Notes: a model not told the origin generated them from the sequence alone. 64,000 bases of DNA from Pseudalkalibacillus sp051842935 (GCF_051842935.1 NZ_JBPXRR010000001.1:1550001-1614000); one strand, 5' to 3'; shown: positions 42,093 through 51,343, counted from the first letter of the stretch. A program made the numbers and translations.

Positions 42093-42743
42093 TTAATTGA
42101 AAATGCCGATCGTTGTTTTGATCAAAGTTGGCGACAGGAAGGCTTCGACAAAAGATGCGCATGCGACAAGAACCATAATGAGAACGACTGTCATGGTATA
42201 ACGGACGAGCAAAGGCATAAGCGGCGTTTTCATCCTATTTGAGAATTGAGCCTTGATCAATGTCAAGGAAATTGCAACTGCAGCAGTGGTGACGAGCACG
42301 AATGCTGGGATTAGGATTAGGTTTTGTGGCAGTACGGAAACGAACGATAACAAGAAGCCCTGCCACCCCATTTGATTGACGAGAAACCCGACCGTAAACC
42401 CAACCACCATTCCTTTCAAAAACAGCAAAACGAGGATGACGGGCAGTCCGATGATGGAAAGTCCAAGAATCCAGATCAATCCCATATATTTTAAATAGTG
42501 TAAAAAGCTCTGGGTGAACATGGCCGATGCACTAGCGACCTCTCCTTCAGAGACTTGTCCGAAAAAACGATTCAAATAATGGAACAGATCCTCCTTCTGC
42601 ATCAAACTTAAGCTATTTACAATGACGGCTCCGAAAACGATTCCCATCATGAGTAAAACGACTGTGAACATATATAAGGAAGAATGTTCTTGCATGTGTT
42701 GCGAGAATGACCGCTTCATATTCAAGGTTACCCGGTGCTCCAT
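42093..42743 (-). CDS. spoIIM: Stage II sporulation protein M
   Basis: Membrane component of the DMP complex (SpoIID-SpoIIM-SpoIIP) that thins septal peptidoglycan and drives engulfment. The 216-residue protein has about five membrane segments after a short basic N-terminus. I keep the ATG at 42743 since GGAGGG lies 8 bases upstream. A SigE promoter match precedes it. Confidence 0.93.
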   Translation of the reverse strand: MEHRVTLNMKRSFSQHMQEHSSLYMFTVVLLMMGIVFGAVIVNSLSLMQKEDLFHYLNRFFGQVSEGEVASASAMFTQSFLHYLKYMGLIWILGLSIIGLPVILVLLFLKGMVVGFTVGFLVNQMGWQGFLLSFVSVLPQNLILIPAFVLVTTAAVAISLTLIKAQFSNRMKTPLMPLLVRYTMTVVLIMVLVACASFVEAFLSPTLIKTTIGIFN

Positions 42744-42775
42744 CGTATTGCCCTCCCTCTTCTTCTCTTACTTCC

Positions 42776-42803
42776 ATCTTATGAGGGAATTCATAGAGTA
42801 TGA
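42776..42803 (-). promoter_or_regulatory. SigE promoter of spoIIM
   Basis: Minus strand TCATACT, 13 bases, CATAAGAT, close to the SigE consensus and positioned 33 bases before the spoIIM ATG, in the short gap after the endoQ-family stop. Confidence 0.55.
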
Positions 42804-42825
42804 CAATCCGTTTGGAGCTAATCTA

Positions 42826-43986
42826 TCATCTCAACTTGCCGTATTTACCTGCTCCTCCTGCTTCCACAGCTACAGAACCCGTTCTTGACTGGATGATCTT
42901 CTCTACTAAACGGGTTGGAAGAATCGATTCCAACGCTTCTCTATCCTTAAAATGGATGATTTCCATGTCGGTGCCGAACTTTTCTCTCAGTTTCCGTAAA
43001 GTGTTTGGTCCTAAACCTGGGATGAAATCCAGTGGAACATGATGGACAAAAGGGGGCCGATCGAGTTGAAAAGATGTATCCGCCAGCTCTGCCACCCGAT
43101 TGGATACACCTTTGACCACTCTACCTTTTTCACAGTGAGGACATCGTTTCATAGAGAGCTCCTCTATAGCAGCACCGCATTTTGAACATCTCGTTTGATA
43201 GTATTTGCCTAGCTTTGGATGAAGACCGAAGTTGGAAAGAAGCTTCCTGCCTTCTTGCCCTTTCAAAGCCCATTCCAACTCTTGAAAAGAAAGCTGATCC
43301 ACCTGAATCTGTTGGTACTCCCTTCCGATCTTCTCTAGTGAATGCGCATCTGAATTTGATAGATACGGATAGGAATGGAGCTCACTGAGTTGGTCCGCCA
43401 TTTCTGTGTCCGCGCTCAACCCAAGCTCGATGGCATTGATTTTAGCAGGATCGAACACTTCTGAAAGATTCCGCTCAACCCCTTTGCCGTACAGACTTTT
43501 AAACGGGGTGAAAGCATGGGCGATCACGAACAGACCTCCTAGCTCGTGCGTTTTCTCTTGCAGTTCGATCGCCGAACCATAATAACGCTGTGATGATAGA
43601 GTCGGATTGGTCATCCGTTGGCTCAACCATTCACTGAAATGTTTCATGCTGTCTAAATAAGGTAAATATACGAGTACATGAATTGGTCCCTTGCAATTTT
43701 CATCATAGATTTCGATCTCGGAACCTAGGATCAAACAGCCACTATCATAGATCAGGCCACCTTCTTCATGTTCGAGAAGCTCACCATCATCCAACATATA
43801 CTGTAATTGCTCGATCACCGCTGGGACGTGGCAGTCGATGATTCCGATCATTTGGATCCCTTTCTTGTGCACAGCAGTGTCCATGATTGTTGGAATCGTC
43901 AAGTTCTTGGAAGCTGAGATTTTGACCGGTTGTCCTTCCCAAGTACTTCCTAAATGAATATGAAGATCTGCAAACGGTTGAATCAT
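42826..43986 (-). CDS. Endonuclease Q family protein (YqxK-like, PHP domain)
   Basis: PHP-fold DNA-repair nuclease family that in archaea (EndoQ) cuts 5' of deaminated bases. The 386-residue protein begins with ADLHIHLG (metal-binding HxH), has GIIDCHVP, SNSDAHSLEKIG, a four-cysteine zinc site (CSKCG and CPHC) near 275-300, and a helix-hairpin-helix-like end (FIPGLGPNTLRKLREKFG). This domain set matches the EndoQ family. It lies between nudF and spoIIM, as yqxK does in B. subtilis, and follows nudF by six bases. Confidence 0.85.
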   Translation of the reverse strand: MIQPFADLHIHLGSTWEGQPVKISASKNLTIPTIMDTAVHKKGIQMIGIIDCHVPAVIEQLQYMLDDGELLEHEEGGLIYDSGCLILGSEIEIYDENCKGPIHVLVYLPYLDSMKHFSEWLSQRMTNPTLSSQRYYGSAIELQEKTHELGGLFVIAHAFTPFKSLYGKGVERNLSEVFDPAKINAIELGLSADTEMADQLSELHSYPYLSNSDAHSLEKIGREYQQIQVDQLSFQELEWALKGQEGRKLLSNFGLHPKLGKYYQTRCSKCGAAIEELSMKRCPHCEKGRVVKGVSNRVAELADTSFQLDRPPFVHHVPLDFIPGLGPNTLRKLREKFGTDMEIIHFKDREALESILPTRLVEKIIQSRTGSVAVEAGGAGKYGKLR

Positions 43987-43992
43987 ATTCTC

Positions 43993-44535
43993 TTACTCCA
44001 TCGCTCGTTTCAATTGAAGATATTGCACCGCAAATGCGGTTTTCGCATCATAGATCTTCTGGTCTTTCACCATCTGGATCGCTTCATCCAAAGTCACTTC
44101 CATCAATTCAACAAACTCATCCTGATCGAGCTGTTCCTCACCAGGCTCGAGTTGATCAGTATAATAGATATGGATGATTTCATCTGCAAATCCTGGAGAC
44201 GTATAGAACGATTGTAAGAATTCAAGCTTTCCTGTCCGGTAACCCGTCTCTTCTTCCAGTTCACGGATTGCACATGTTTCAGGAGTTTCGTCTGGCTCGA
44301 GCTTTCCTGCTGGAATCTCAATGATTTCACGATTCAATGGTTTACGGTATTGGCGGACAAACACGATCTTGTCCTCTGGCGTGACAGCGAGAATGGCAAC
44401 GGCACCAGGATGCTTCACCACTTCCCTTTCTGAAGTCCTTCCATCAGGCAACTCTACTTTTTCCAAATGTAAATCGATGATCTTTCCGTTATAGATCACT
44501 TTCGAATCAAGGGTCTTCTCTTCTAATGGTTTCAT
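43993..44535 (-). CDS. nudF: ADP-ribose pyrophosphatase (Nudix)
   Basis: Hydrolyses ADP-ribose to AMP and ribose-5-phosphate. The 180-residue protein has a complete Nudix box from G77 to Y99 (REL at 91-93 and EETG at 95-98) and the preceding IPAGK strand typical of ADP-ribose hydrolases. It starts a two-gene operon with the endoQ-family gene and is divergent from mciZ. Confidence 0.94.
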   Translation of the reverse strand: MKPLEEKTLDSKVIYNGKIIDLHLEKVELPDGRTSEREVVKHPGAVAILAVTPEDKIVFVRQYRKPLNREIIEIPAGKLEPDETPETCAIRELEEETGYRTGKLEFLQSFYTSPGFADEIIHIYYTDQLEPGEEQLDQDEFVELMEVTLDEAIQMVKDQKIYDAKTAFAVQYLQLKRAME

Positions 44536-44634
44536 ATCGCAAAACTCCTTGTACTAAATCTAGTTCAACTTACATAAAGTCTATCATACGCGACATCCTA
44601 AACCTACTACGTAAAAAATGAAGGGGGTCCGAGC

Positions 44635-44766
44635 ATGAAAGTCTATCTTCAACCAAACAGCGTGACACTTGTCGGGAAACCTTGGCAGATTAAATACATG
44701 CTGAAGAAGTACATGCGTGAATACACCACCGTCCAGGAATGGATCGAAGGAAAACCAAAAGTATAA
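44635..44766 (+). CDS. mciZ: MciZ-like inhibitor of FtsZ (43 residues)
   Basis: Read directly. The product starts MKVYLQPNSVTLVGKPW and ends VQEWIEGKPKV. It lines up along its length with B. subtilis MciZ (about 40 residues; MKVHRMPKGVVLVGKAW start and VKDWISKP end, from memory), a mother-cell peptide that caps FtsZ filaments during sporulation. GGGGG lies 8 bases before the ATG and a terminator follows. It is next to nudF and an aldo/keto reductase gene, the place mciZ has in B. subtilis. Its SigE promoter is not obvious; CATACGCG at 44590 is at best a weak -10. Confidence 0.82.
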   Translation: MKVYLQPNSVTLVGKPWQIKYMLKKYMREYTTVQEWIEGKPKV

Positions 44767-44780
44767 AGGAAACGGACGGA

Positions 44781-44808
44781 AAGCACTCTACAGAAGGGTG
44801 CTTTTTTA
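44781..44808 (+). terminator. Terminator of mciZ
   Basis: AAGCACTCT and AGGGTGCTT arms with one mismatch and a short loop, then TTTTTT, 15 bases after the stop. Confidence 0.82.
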
Positions 44809-44896
44809 TGTTTTATCTTTAGAATTCAAGCTGATCCTCATTCTCGTGTTACAGTTCCATCCGTACGTGGTAATGTAGGTGTAGGAGGTGCGTACT

Positions 44897-45805
44897 TTGC
44901 AACGAAATAAACTAGGTTCTTCCGAATTATATGTATCAGAGATTGGTCTTGGTTGCATGTCACTTGGAAAGGACGAACAAGAATCGATCAACATCATACA
45001 CAGAGCAATTGATGAAGGCGTGACGTTCATCGATACTGCCGATCTGTATGATTTTGGCGCAAATGAAGAGTTGGTCGGTAAAGCATTGAAAGGAAAACGT
45101 GATCAATGCGTCCTAGCTACAAAAGTAGGAAATCGCTGGGATCATGTCGATGAAGGTTGGGAATGGGCACCAAGTAAGGATTATATAAAAACTGCGGTCA
45201 AAAGATCCTTACAAAGACTGGATACGGATTATCTTGATTTGTATCAATTACACGGTGGAACGATTGAGGATCCGATTGATGAAATCATTGAAGCGTTCGA
45301 AGACTTGAAGCAAGATGGCCTGATTCGGGAATATGGCATCTCATCCATCCGTCCGAACGTCATCAAAGAATACTTATCACGGTCCAACATTGTGAGTATC
45401 ATGATGCAGTACAGCATGCTCGATCGACGACCTGAGGAATTCCTTGATCTCATACAGGAAAACGATGTGTCCGTCATTGCACGAGGTCCGTTAGCGAAGG
45501 GGAATCTTACAGAGCGAATTTTCACTGATAAAGCTTCTGGTAAAGGATTCATGGAATATAGTGACGAGGAAATTAGAGATGTAATGACCAAAGTAAAAGA
45601 AATCGCGAAAGGTCGCGATTTGTCACACCTTTCCTTACGATATCCTCTGAATCACCCTGCTGTAGCCACAGTCATTCCAGGGGCGAGCAGTGTGAGTCAA
45701 TTGGAAAACAACGTAGCGGCAGCAGACGTGAATCTATCAGAAGAAGAGGTAGAACTCTTTAAAGAATGGACACAAGTGACGCATTACGATAAACATCGAG
45801 AATAA
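44897..45805 (+). CDS. Aldo/keto reductase (YqkF-like)
   Basis: NADPH-dependent oxidoreductase of unknown physiological substrate. From the TTG at 44897 (AGGAGGTG 6 bases upstream) it has 302 residues and the AKR tetrad: Asp and Tyr in DTADLYDFGANEE (about 46-58), Lys in LATKVGN and His in LYQLHGG. The C-terminal VIPGASSVSQLENN binds cofactor. YqkF sits at this spot in B. subtilis. Monocistronic. Confidence 0.92.
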   Translation: MQRNKLGSSELYVSEIGLGCMSLGKDEQESINIIHRAIDEGVTFIDTADLYDFGANEELVGKALKGKRDQCVLATKVGNRWDHVDEGWEWAPSKDYIKTAVKRSLQRLDTDYLDLYQLHGGTIEDPIDEIIEAFEDLKQDGLIREYGISSIRPNVIKEYLSRSNIVSIMMQYSMLDRRPEEFLDLIQENDVSVIARGPLAKGNLTERIFTDKASGKGFMEYSDEEIRDVMTKVKEIAKGRDLSHLSLRYPLNHPAVATVIPGASSVSQLENNVAAADVNLSEEEVELFKEWTQVTHYDKHRE

Positions 45806-45815
45806 ATAGGTGGAA

Positions 45816-45855
45816 AAACGGAGCTCGACAGTGGTTGTCGGGCTCCGTTTTTTTG
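45816..45855 (+). terminator. Terminator of the aldo/keto reductase gene
   Basis: ACGGAGCTCGACA and TGTCGGGCTCCGT form a strong stem with one G-T pair, then TTTTTTT. Confidence 0.92.
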
Positions 45856-45990
45856 AATATAGATCAGATTTCGGCATTTCCCATAAAATAGTGTTATTTC
45901 CCATAAATTTGAGAAATTATAGATCAGAATTTCGATTTTTCCATATAAATCGAAATTTATAGCTCAAAACTCAACTTCTCCATAACGAAA
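45856..45990. repeat. Dispersed 40-bp repeat, three alternating 20-bp pairs
   Basis: Half-units of exactly 20 bases alternate: AGATCAGATTTCG-type at 45861, 45921 and 45961 and CCATAAA-type at 45881, 45901 and 45941. The first part is nearly identical to 32483-32515. Located between two convergent terminators; no ORF. Confidence 0.75.
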
Positions 45991-46013
45991 GGGGCTGACA
46001 TGTGGTCAGCCCC
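45991..46013 (-). terminator. Hairpin at the end of the ketone-body operon
   Basis: Perfect GGGGCTGAC / GTCAGCCCC stem with a 5-base loop, 13 bases after the thiolase stop. The T-run on the minus strand is weak (TTTCG). Confidence 0.7.
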
Positions 46014-46026
46014 CTCCTTATTGAAA

Positions 46027-47208
46027 CTAAACGCGTTCAATTACCATCGCGATGCCTTGTCCGCCTCCGATACAAAGGCTAGCAACACCGAATTGTTTAT
46101 CTCGTTCATGCAATTCATATGCTAGTGACAGCAGTAGTCTTGAACCACTCGCTCCAACAGGATGTCCGAGTGCAACCGCGCCACCGTTTACATTCGTTTT
46201 TTCACGATCGAGTTTCAACTCTTTTTCGACCGATAAATATTGTGCGGCAAAAGCTTCATTCACTTCGACTAAATCGATATCATCCATCGTCAATCCGGAC
46301 CGCTCGAGTGCCATCTTGATCGCTGGCACTGGCCCGATGCCCATCACAGATGGATCGACTCCGCAGATTCCCCATGAACGGATTTTCGCCATCGGCTTTA
46401 GCTCTTTCTTTTGCACAAAAGAATCTTTAGCGATAATTAGAGAAGCCGCTCCATCGTTAATTCCGCTAGAATTCCCAGCTGTTACAGACCCGTCTTTTTT
46501 GAACGTCGGTTTCAGCTTCGCAAGACCTTCAATGGAAGTCGTCGGACGAACATGTTCATCCGTGTCGACCATGACGGTTTCTTTACGCTTCTTCACTTCA
46601 ACCGATACAATTTCCTTTTTGAATCGGCCTGATTCAATCGCTTTAGCGGCTCTCGTATGGCTCAACGTAGAAAATTCATCTTGCTCTTCACGCGAAATGC
46701 CATACTGCTCCGCTAAGTTTTCCGCCGTAATGCCCATACCGTTTCCAATCGCTTCATCACGTAACGTCAACAACAGCATGTCCTGGAATTCGACGCCACC
46801 CAGCTTCGGATGTTCGAACCGATTTTGAAAAGATACGTGCGGACTCATCGACATGTTGTCCACACCGCCGACAAGAGCGACTTCTCCCTCGTTCAACAGC
46901 AAAGACTGCGCCCCAGAAACAACTGACTGCAATCCGGAACCACACAAACGGTTGACGAGCATCGCCGGTACCTCTACAGGGATGCCAGACTGAGTGGCGA
47001 TATGGCGCGCGACGTAAGGGGCATTTGCACTACTATGAATCACATTTCCATAGATCACTTGGTCAATATCTTCAGGCGACACATTCGCCCGTTGCATGGC
47101 TTCCTTCGCGGTTGCAACACCAAGTTCGGTTGGACCGACCTGTGTAAATGATCCACCGAACGTTGTAAAAGCTGTACGTGCGCCATCTACAATGTATAAA
47201 TCGTTCAT
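46027..47208 (-). CDS. Acetyl-CoA acetyltransferase (thiolase), second copy
   Basis: Thiolase cleaving or forming acetoacetyl-CoA. The 393-residue protein has nucleophile C89 (NRLCGSGLQ), NEAFAAQ, GHPVGASG and the C-terminal CIGGGQG with the second catalytic Cys. It ends the operon that also encodes succinyl-CoA:3-ketoacid transferase, so acetoacetyl-CoA is the likely substrate, but the N-terminal half differs enough from the first thiolase to allow another 3-ketoacyl-CoA. Confidence 0.92.
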   Translation of the reverse strand: MNDLYIVDGARTAFTTFGGSFTQVGPTELGVATAKEAMQRANVSPEDIDQVIYGNVIHSSANAPYVARHIATQSGIPVEVPAMLVNRLCGSGLQSVVSGAQSLLLNEGEVALVGGVDNMSMSPHVSFQNRFEHPKLGGVEFQDMLLLTLRDEAIGNGMGITAENLAEQYGISREEQDEFSTLSHTRAAKAIESGRFKKEIVSVEVKKRKETVMVDTDEHVRPTTSIEGLAKLKPTFKKDGSVTAGNSSGINDGAASLIIAKDSFVQKKELKPMAKIRSWGICGVDPSVMGIGPVPAIKMALERSGLTMDDIDLVEVNEAFAAQYLSVEKELKLDREKTNVNGGAVALGHPVGASGSRLLLSLAYELHERDKQFGVASLCIGGGQGIAMVIERV

Positions 47209-47246
47209 CTTTTATCCTCCTAAAAAGGCTTCAATCCGGCATCATC

Positions 47247-48569
47247 CTAGATGAATACGAGACCGACCGTAATGAATAAACCGCTTACAAGCATGGCAAT
47301 GACACAGAAGCCCATGATGTCCTTGGCTGACAATCCTGCAATCGCAAGGGCTGGTAATGCCCAGAACGGCTGGATCATGTTCGTCCATGCGTCTCCCCAT
47401 GCTACTGCCATCGCAGTTTTAGCTGCATCAAATCCAAGTTCTTCACCAGCAAGGAGCATGATCGGTGCTTGAACCGCCCATTGACCTCCACCAGATGGAA
47501 CGAAGAAGTTGACGATACCTGCACTAAGGAAGGCGAAGAATGGGAACGTGATATCGTTAGAAATGCTCACGAACCATTGCGACATTTCAGCTGCGAGTCC
47601 AGATGCGACCATCATCCCCATGATCCCAGCGTAAAATGGGAACTGAATGATGATGCCTCCTGCTCCTTTCACCGCCTCCGAAACGCTGTTGATGAATCTT
47701 CTCGGCGTACCGTGCAGCAGAATTCCGAAGAACAAGAAGATGAAGTTCACGATGTTCAAGTTCAAGCTGAATCCGTTCGTCGCGAAATAATAGACGATGA
47801 ACGCCAATCCGAGCAACCCGATGATCAGTGATAAAATCTTACTGTTCTCCATCTTTTCAGCAGGTGTACCCGCTTCGACGGTCGCTGCTTGTACATCAGA
47901 ATCTTTTAACACAGAAGGATCGATGTAATAGGCATTCTCTTTCGAATTCATCATCAAGCGGTTTACAATCGGTAGCACGATGAACAACGAGATGACGATG
48001 AAAATATTGAACGGTGCGAAGATCGTTTCCGATGTCGGAATGATCCCGATCATGTCACTCGTAAAATGATCTGGTGTCGCAATCGTCAACGGTATGGATC
48101 CGGAGAATCCGCCATGCCAGACGAGGAATCCACTATACGCACTGGCAATCAACAAACGATAATCGACCTTCTCTACTTTCTTGGCCAGTTCTTTCGCAAA
48201 CAAGGCACCGATGACCAATCCGAAGCCCCAGTTCACCCAACTTGCGATCAATGAAACAATCGTGACGAAAACGATCGCTTGGCCTGGCTTGGAAACGAGC
48301 GAAGCCATCCCTTTCAGGATCCTTTTGAAAAACGGACTGCTCGCAAGAACGAATCCGGTCACAAGGATCAAGACCATCTGCATGGAAAACGTTAATAGAT
48401 TCCAGAATCCATCTCCCCAATATGTCACCATTTCAACCGGTGTACTTTGCATGATGAGCATACCCATCAAAAATACGACGATCGTCAAAATGACGACAAA
48501 AAGGAAGGGATCAGGCAGATACCTCTGCATGATCCGATTTGAAAGTGCTGTTAATCTTTTCAAGACCAA
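47247..48569 (-). CDS. atoE: Short-chain fatty acid / acetoacetate transporter (AtoE family)
   Basis: Membrane transporter of the AtoE family. The 440-residue protein has about 12 hydrophobic segments and the family pieces SWVNWGFGLVIGALFAKE, LVWHGGFSGSIPL and FFVPSGGGQWAVQAP. Its place between CoA transferase and thiolase suggests uptake of acetoacetate or butyrate. B. subtilis has a similar gene (yxjC) with scoAB. Confidence 0.9.
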   Translation of the reverse strand: MVLKRLTALSNRIMQRYLPDPFLFVVILTIVVFLMGMLIMQSTPVEMVTYWGDGFWNLLTFSMQMVLILVTGFVLASSPFFKRILKGMASLVSKPGQAIVFVTIVSLIASWVNWGFGLVIGALFAKELAKKVEKVDYRLLIASAYSGFLVWHGGFSGSIPLTIATPDHFTSDMIGIIPTSETIFAPFNIFIVISLFIVLPIVNRLMMNSKENAYYIDPSVLKDSDVQAATVEAGTPAEKMENSKILSLIIGLLGLAFIVYYFATNGFSLNLNIVNFIFLFFGILLHGTPRRFINSVSEAVKGAGGIIIQFPFYAGIMGMMVASGLAAEMSQWFVSISNDITFPFFAFLSAGIVNFFVPSGGGQWAVQAPIMLLAGEELGFDAAKTAMAVAWGDAWTNMIQPFWALPALAIAGLSAKDIMGFCVIAMLVSGLFITVGLVFI

Positions 48570-48603
48570 TCCCCTCCCTACACGATTAGAAGCTTACAAT
48601 TCA

Positions 48604-49275
48604 TTAAAATGAATTGGTTGTTACATCATTTGCAATGATGAGCGAAGGCTCAGTCACTTCCTGGATGTCTTCAGGTGTGAATCCTTCTGCCACCTCAACT
48701 AGCTTAAGACCTTCTGGTGTTACATCGATTACTGCACGATCGGTGATGATACGGTCGACGACACCTTCACCTGTTAGCGGCAGTGAGCATTTGTTCAAAA
48801 TCTTCGGTTCACCATTCTTATTGACATGGTCCATAATGACGATGATGCGTTGTGCACCATGGACAAGATCCATCGCACCGCCCATACCTTTAATCATCTT
48901 TCCTGGAATCATCCAGTTCGCAAGGTCTCCGTTTTCGGAAACTTCCATACCACCTAAAATGGCGATATCGATATGACCTCCACGGATCATCGCGAATGAC
49001 TCGGAACTGTCAAAGTAAGAAGCTCCTTTTGTCGCTGTGACCGTTTCTTTACCAGCATTGATCAAATCCGGGTCAACTTCATCTTCTGTCGGATAACGGC
49101 CTATTCCGAGCAGTCCGTTTTCCGATTGAAGAACGACTGTCTTGTTATCTGAAATGTAGTTGGCTACTAGCGTCGGCATACCGATTCCTAGGTTCACGTA
49201 GAAGCCGTCCTGGATTTCCTTTTCTGCTCTTCTTGCGATACGTTCGCGTACAATTGCTTTATCTACTTTTGTCAT
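48604..49275 (-). CDS. scoB: 3-oxoacid CoA-transferase subunit B
   Basis: Forms with ScoA the succinyl-CoA:acetoacetate CoA transferase. The 223-residue beta subunit has catalytic Glu52 in QSENGLLGIG and the GGHIDIAILGGMEV motif. It follows scoA by 18 bases. Confidence 0.95.
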   Translation of the reverse strand: MTKVDKAIVRERIARRAEKEIQDGFYVNLGIGMPTLVANYISDNKTVVLQSENGLLGIGRYPTEDEVDPDLINAGKETVTATKGASYFDSSESFAMIRGGHIDIAILGGMEVSENGDLANWMIPGKMIKGMGGAMDLVHGAQRIIVIMDHVNKNGEPKILNKCSLPLTGEGVVDRIITDRAVIDVTPEGLKLVEVAEGFTPEDIQEVTEPSLIIANDVTTNSF

Positions 49276-49293
49276 GATTCAGTTCCTCCTCTG

Positions 49294-49983
49294 CTACTTT
49301 GTAACCGTCAAGCGCTCGATTTTCTTTTGCTGTTCTCCAACGATCAACTTTTGAACGTAGATGCTTGGTGTATGAATCAGATCTGGATCCAATTCACCGA
49401 CTTCGCACAACTCTTCCACCTCAGCAATCGTCACTTTACCTGCCGCTGCAATCATCGGGTTGAAGTTACGAGCGGTCTTATTGTAGATGAGGTTCCCCAT
49501 CTTATCCGCTTTCTTCGCACGAACAAGACTCACATCGGCTTTCATGCCATATTCGAGCAAATAATCCTTGCCGTCGAAGTTACGGACTTCACGACCTTCT
49601 GCAAGCGGTGTTCCAACGCCAGCTGGCGTATAGAATGCAGGAATACCTGCTCCACCTGCACGGATTCTCTCTGCAAGCGTACCTTGAGGGATTAGTTCGA
49701 CTTCCAATTCGCCTGCCAACACTTGGCGTTCGAACTCTTTATTTTCACCGACATAAGAGCCGACCATTTTTTTGATCTGTTTGTTTTTCAATAAAAGACC
49801 GAGTCCCCACTCATCGACTCCACAGTTGTTGGAAATGACGGTCAAGTCTTTGACACCGCTTTCAACAAGAGCAAGGATGAGGTTCTCCGGGATTCCGACA
49901 AGTCCGAATCCTCCGACCATGATCGTTGCGCCATCTTTGATTTCTTTGACAGCTTCTAAGAATGATGTTTCGATTGGTTTCAT
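49294..49983 (-). CDS. scoA: 3-oxoacid CoA-transferase subunit A
   Basis: Alpha subunit of the CoA transferase. The 229-residue protein has the glycine-rich CoA motif GGFGLVGIPENL (about 23-34) and NNCGVDEWGLG, with SNNC typical of subunit A. It follows the first thiolase by 20 bases. Confidence 0.95.
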   Translation of the reverse strand: MKPIETSFLEAVKEIKDGATIMVGGFGLVGIPENLILALVESGVKDLTVISNNCGVDEWGLGLLLKNKQIKKMVGSYVGENKEFERQVLAGELEVELIPQGTLAERIRAGGAGIPAFYTPAGVGTPLAEGREVRNFDGKDYLLEYGMKADVSLVRAKKADKMGNLIYNKTARNFNPMIAAAGKVTIAEVEELCEVGELDPDLIHTPSIYVQKLIVGEQQKKIERLTVTK

Positions 49984-50003
49984 AACTTCTTCATCTCCTC
50001 TGC

Positions 50004-51185
50004 TTAAGCTTCATTTTCGATAATGGTTGCGACACCTTGTCCGCCACCGATACATAATGTTGCCAGACCATATTGTTCATTACGTCGCTTCAACTCATGA
50101 ATGAGCGTTACGAGTACGCGCGTTCCGCTCGCTCCGATCGGATGTCCGAGTGCGATTGCGCCACCATTCACATTGAGGATGTCACGGTTGATATTCAAAT
50201 CTTTCCCGACCGCTAACGATTGAGCGGCAAACGCTTCGTTCGCTTCGATCAAATTGATCGCATCCATTGTGAGGTTCGCTTTTTCAAGTGCTTTACGTGT
50301 TGCCGGAACAGGTCCGATGCCCATGACACTTGGGTCAACACCTGCTGATGCATTTGAACGGATGATTGCCAGCGGCTTCAATCCGAGCTCTTCAGCCTTT
50401 TGTCGGCTCATGACGACAACTGCGGCTGCACCATCATTGATTCCGGAAGCGTTCCCTGCAGTGACCATGCCATCCTTTTTGAATGCTGGACGAAGTTTCG
50501 CTAACTTGTCAGCAGTCGACCCTTTTTTCGGGTGTTCGTCTGTATCAAAAACAACCGGATCACCTTTTCGTTGAGGAATGGAAACGGGTACGATTTCATC
50601 CTTGAATTTTCCGCTTTCAATTGCGTTCGCTGCTTTCTCCTGACTCCATGCCGCGAATTCATCAAGCTCCTCACGTTTCAACTCATGTGATGAGCAAAGG
50701 TTTTCTGCTGTAATCCCCATATGGTAATCGTTGAATGCACACCAAAGCCCGTCGTGGACCATAGAGTCGACCACTTTCTGATCGCCCATTTTATAGCCAT
50801 CACGTGCGCCTTGTAACAAGTAAGGCGCCTGGCTCATATTCTCCATTCCACCCGCAAGGACGACGTCTGCATCCCCAAGCAGGATGGATTGTGCTGCTAG
50901 ATGGACAGTTTTCAGTCCGGATCCACACACTTTATTGATTGTCATGGATGAAATTTTCTCTGAAAGACCTGCATGAATCGCAGCTTGTCGAGCCGGATTT
51001 TGCCCTAAGCCTGCTTGCAGGACATTCCCCATGATGACTTCATCCACTTCTGATATACCAGCTTTTTGTAAAGCTTCTTTAATGACTAGACCACCTAATT
51101 GAGTGGCTGGAATTGATTTCAGACTACCGCCGAACGTCCCGATTGGCGTCCGGACAGCACTTACAATGACAGCTTCTCTCTCCAT
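50004..51185 (-). CDS. Acetyl-CoA acetyltransferase (thiolase), first copy
   Basis: Biosynthetic/degradative thiolase. The 393-residue protein has C87 (NKVCGSGLK), EANEAFAAQS, GHPIGASGTR and CIGGGQGVA, closely following bacterial acetyl-CoA acetyltransferases (AtoB/MmgA type). First gene of the thiolase-scoA-scoB-atoE-thiolase operon. No clear SigA promoter is seen upstream on the minus strand. Confidence 0.94.
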   Translation of the reverse strand: MEREAVIVSAVRTPIGTFGGSLKSIPATQLGGLVIKEALQKAGISEVDEVIMGNVLQAGLGQNPARQAAIHAGLSEKISSMTINKVCGSGLKTVHLAAQSILLGDADVVLAGGMENMSQAPYLLQGARDGYKMGDQKVVDSMVHDGLWCAFNDYHMGITAENLCSSHELKREELDEFAAWSQEKAANAIESGKFKDEIVPVSIPQRKGDPVVFDTDEHPKKGSTADKLAKLRPAFKKDGMVTAGNASGINDGAAAVVVMSRQKAEELGLKPLAIIRSNASAGVDPSVMGIGPVPATRKALEKANLTMDAINLIEANEAFAAQSLAVGKDLNINRDILNVNGGAIALGHPIGASGTRVLVTLIHELKRRNEQYGLATLCIGGGQGVATIIENEA

Positions 51186-51298
51186 CTCTTTGTTGCCTCC
51201 TTGTGAATTGTAGTTCTATGTCTCACCTTGTCTATTTCTCATTTCATTCGAGCATTTCCTCCCTATCCTCCAATATTTCTTCAATTTATTGAAAATTC

Positions 51299-51328
51299 TT
51301 GCCCTTATAAAAATTTTCGCGTTACAAT
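51299..51328 (+). promoter_or_regulatory. Candidate SigA promoter of the HMG-CoA lyase gene
   Basis: TTGCCC, 18 bases, TACAAT, 56 bases before the ATG. The cre site follows immediately downstream. Confidence 0.5.
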
Positions 51329-51343
51329 GAAAGTTAGTATGGG

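Noticed and set aside
46052..46828. 258-codon plus-strand ORF opposite the second thiolase
   Set aside because: Antisense shadow of a strongly supported gene; composition is low in charged residues and rich in Ser/Phe, as expected for such shadows.
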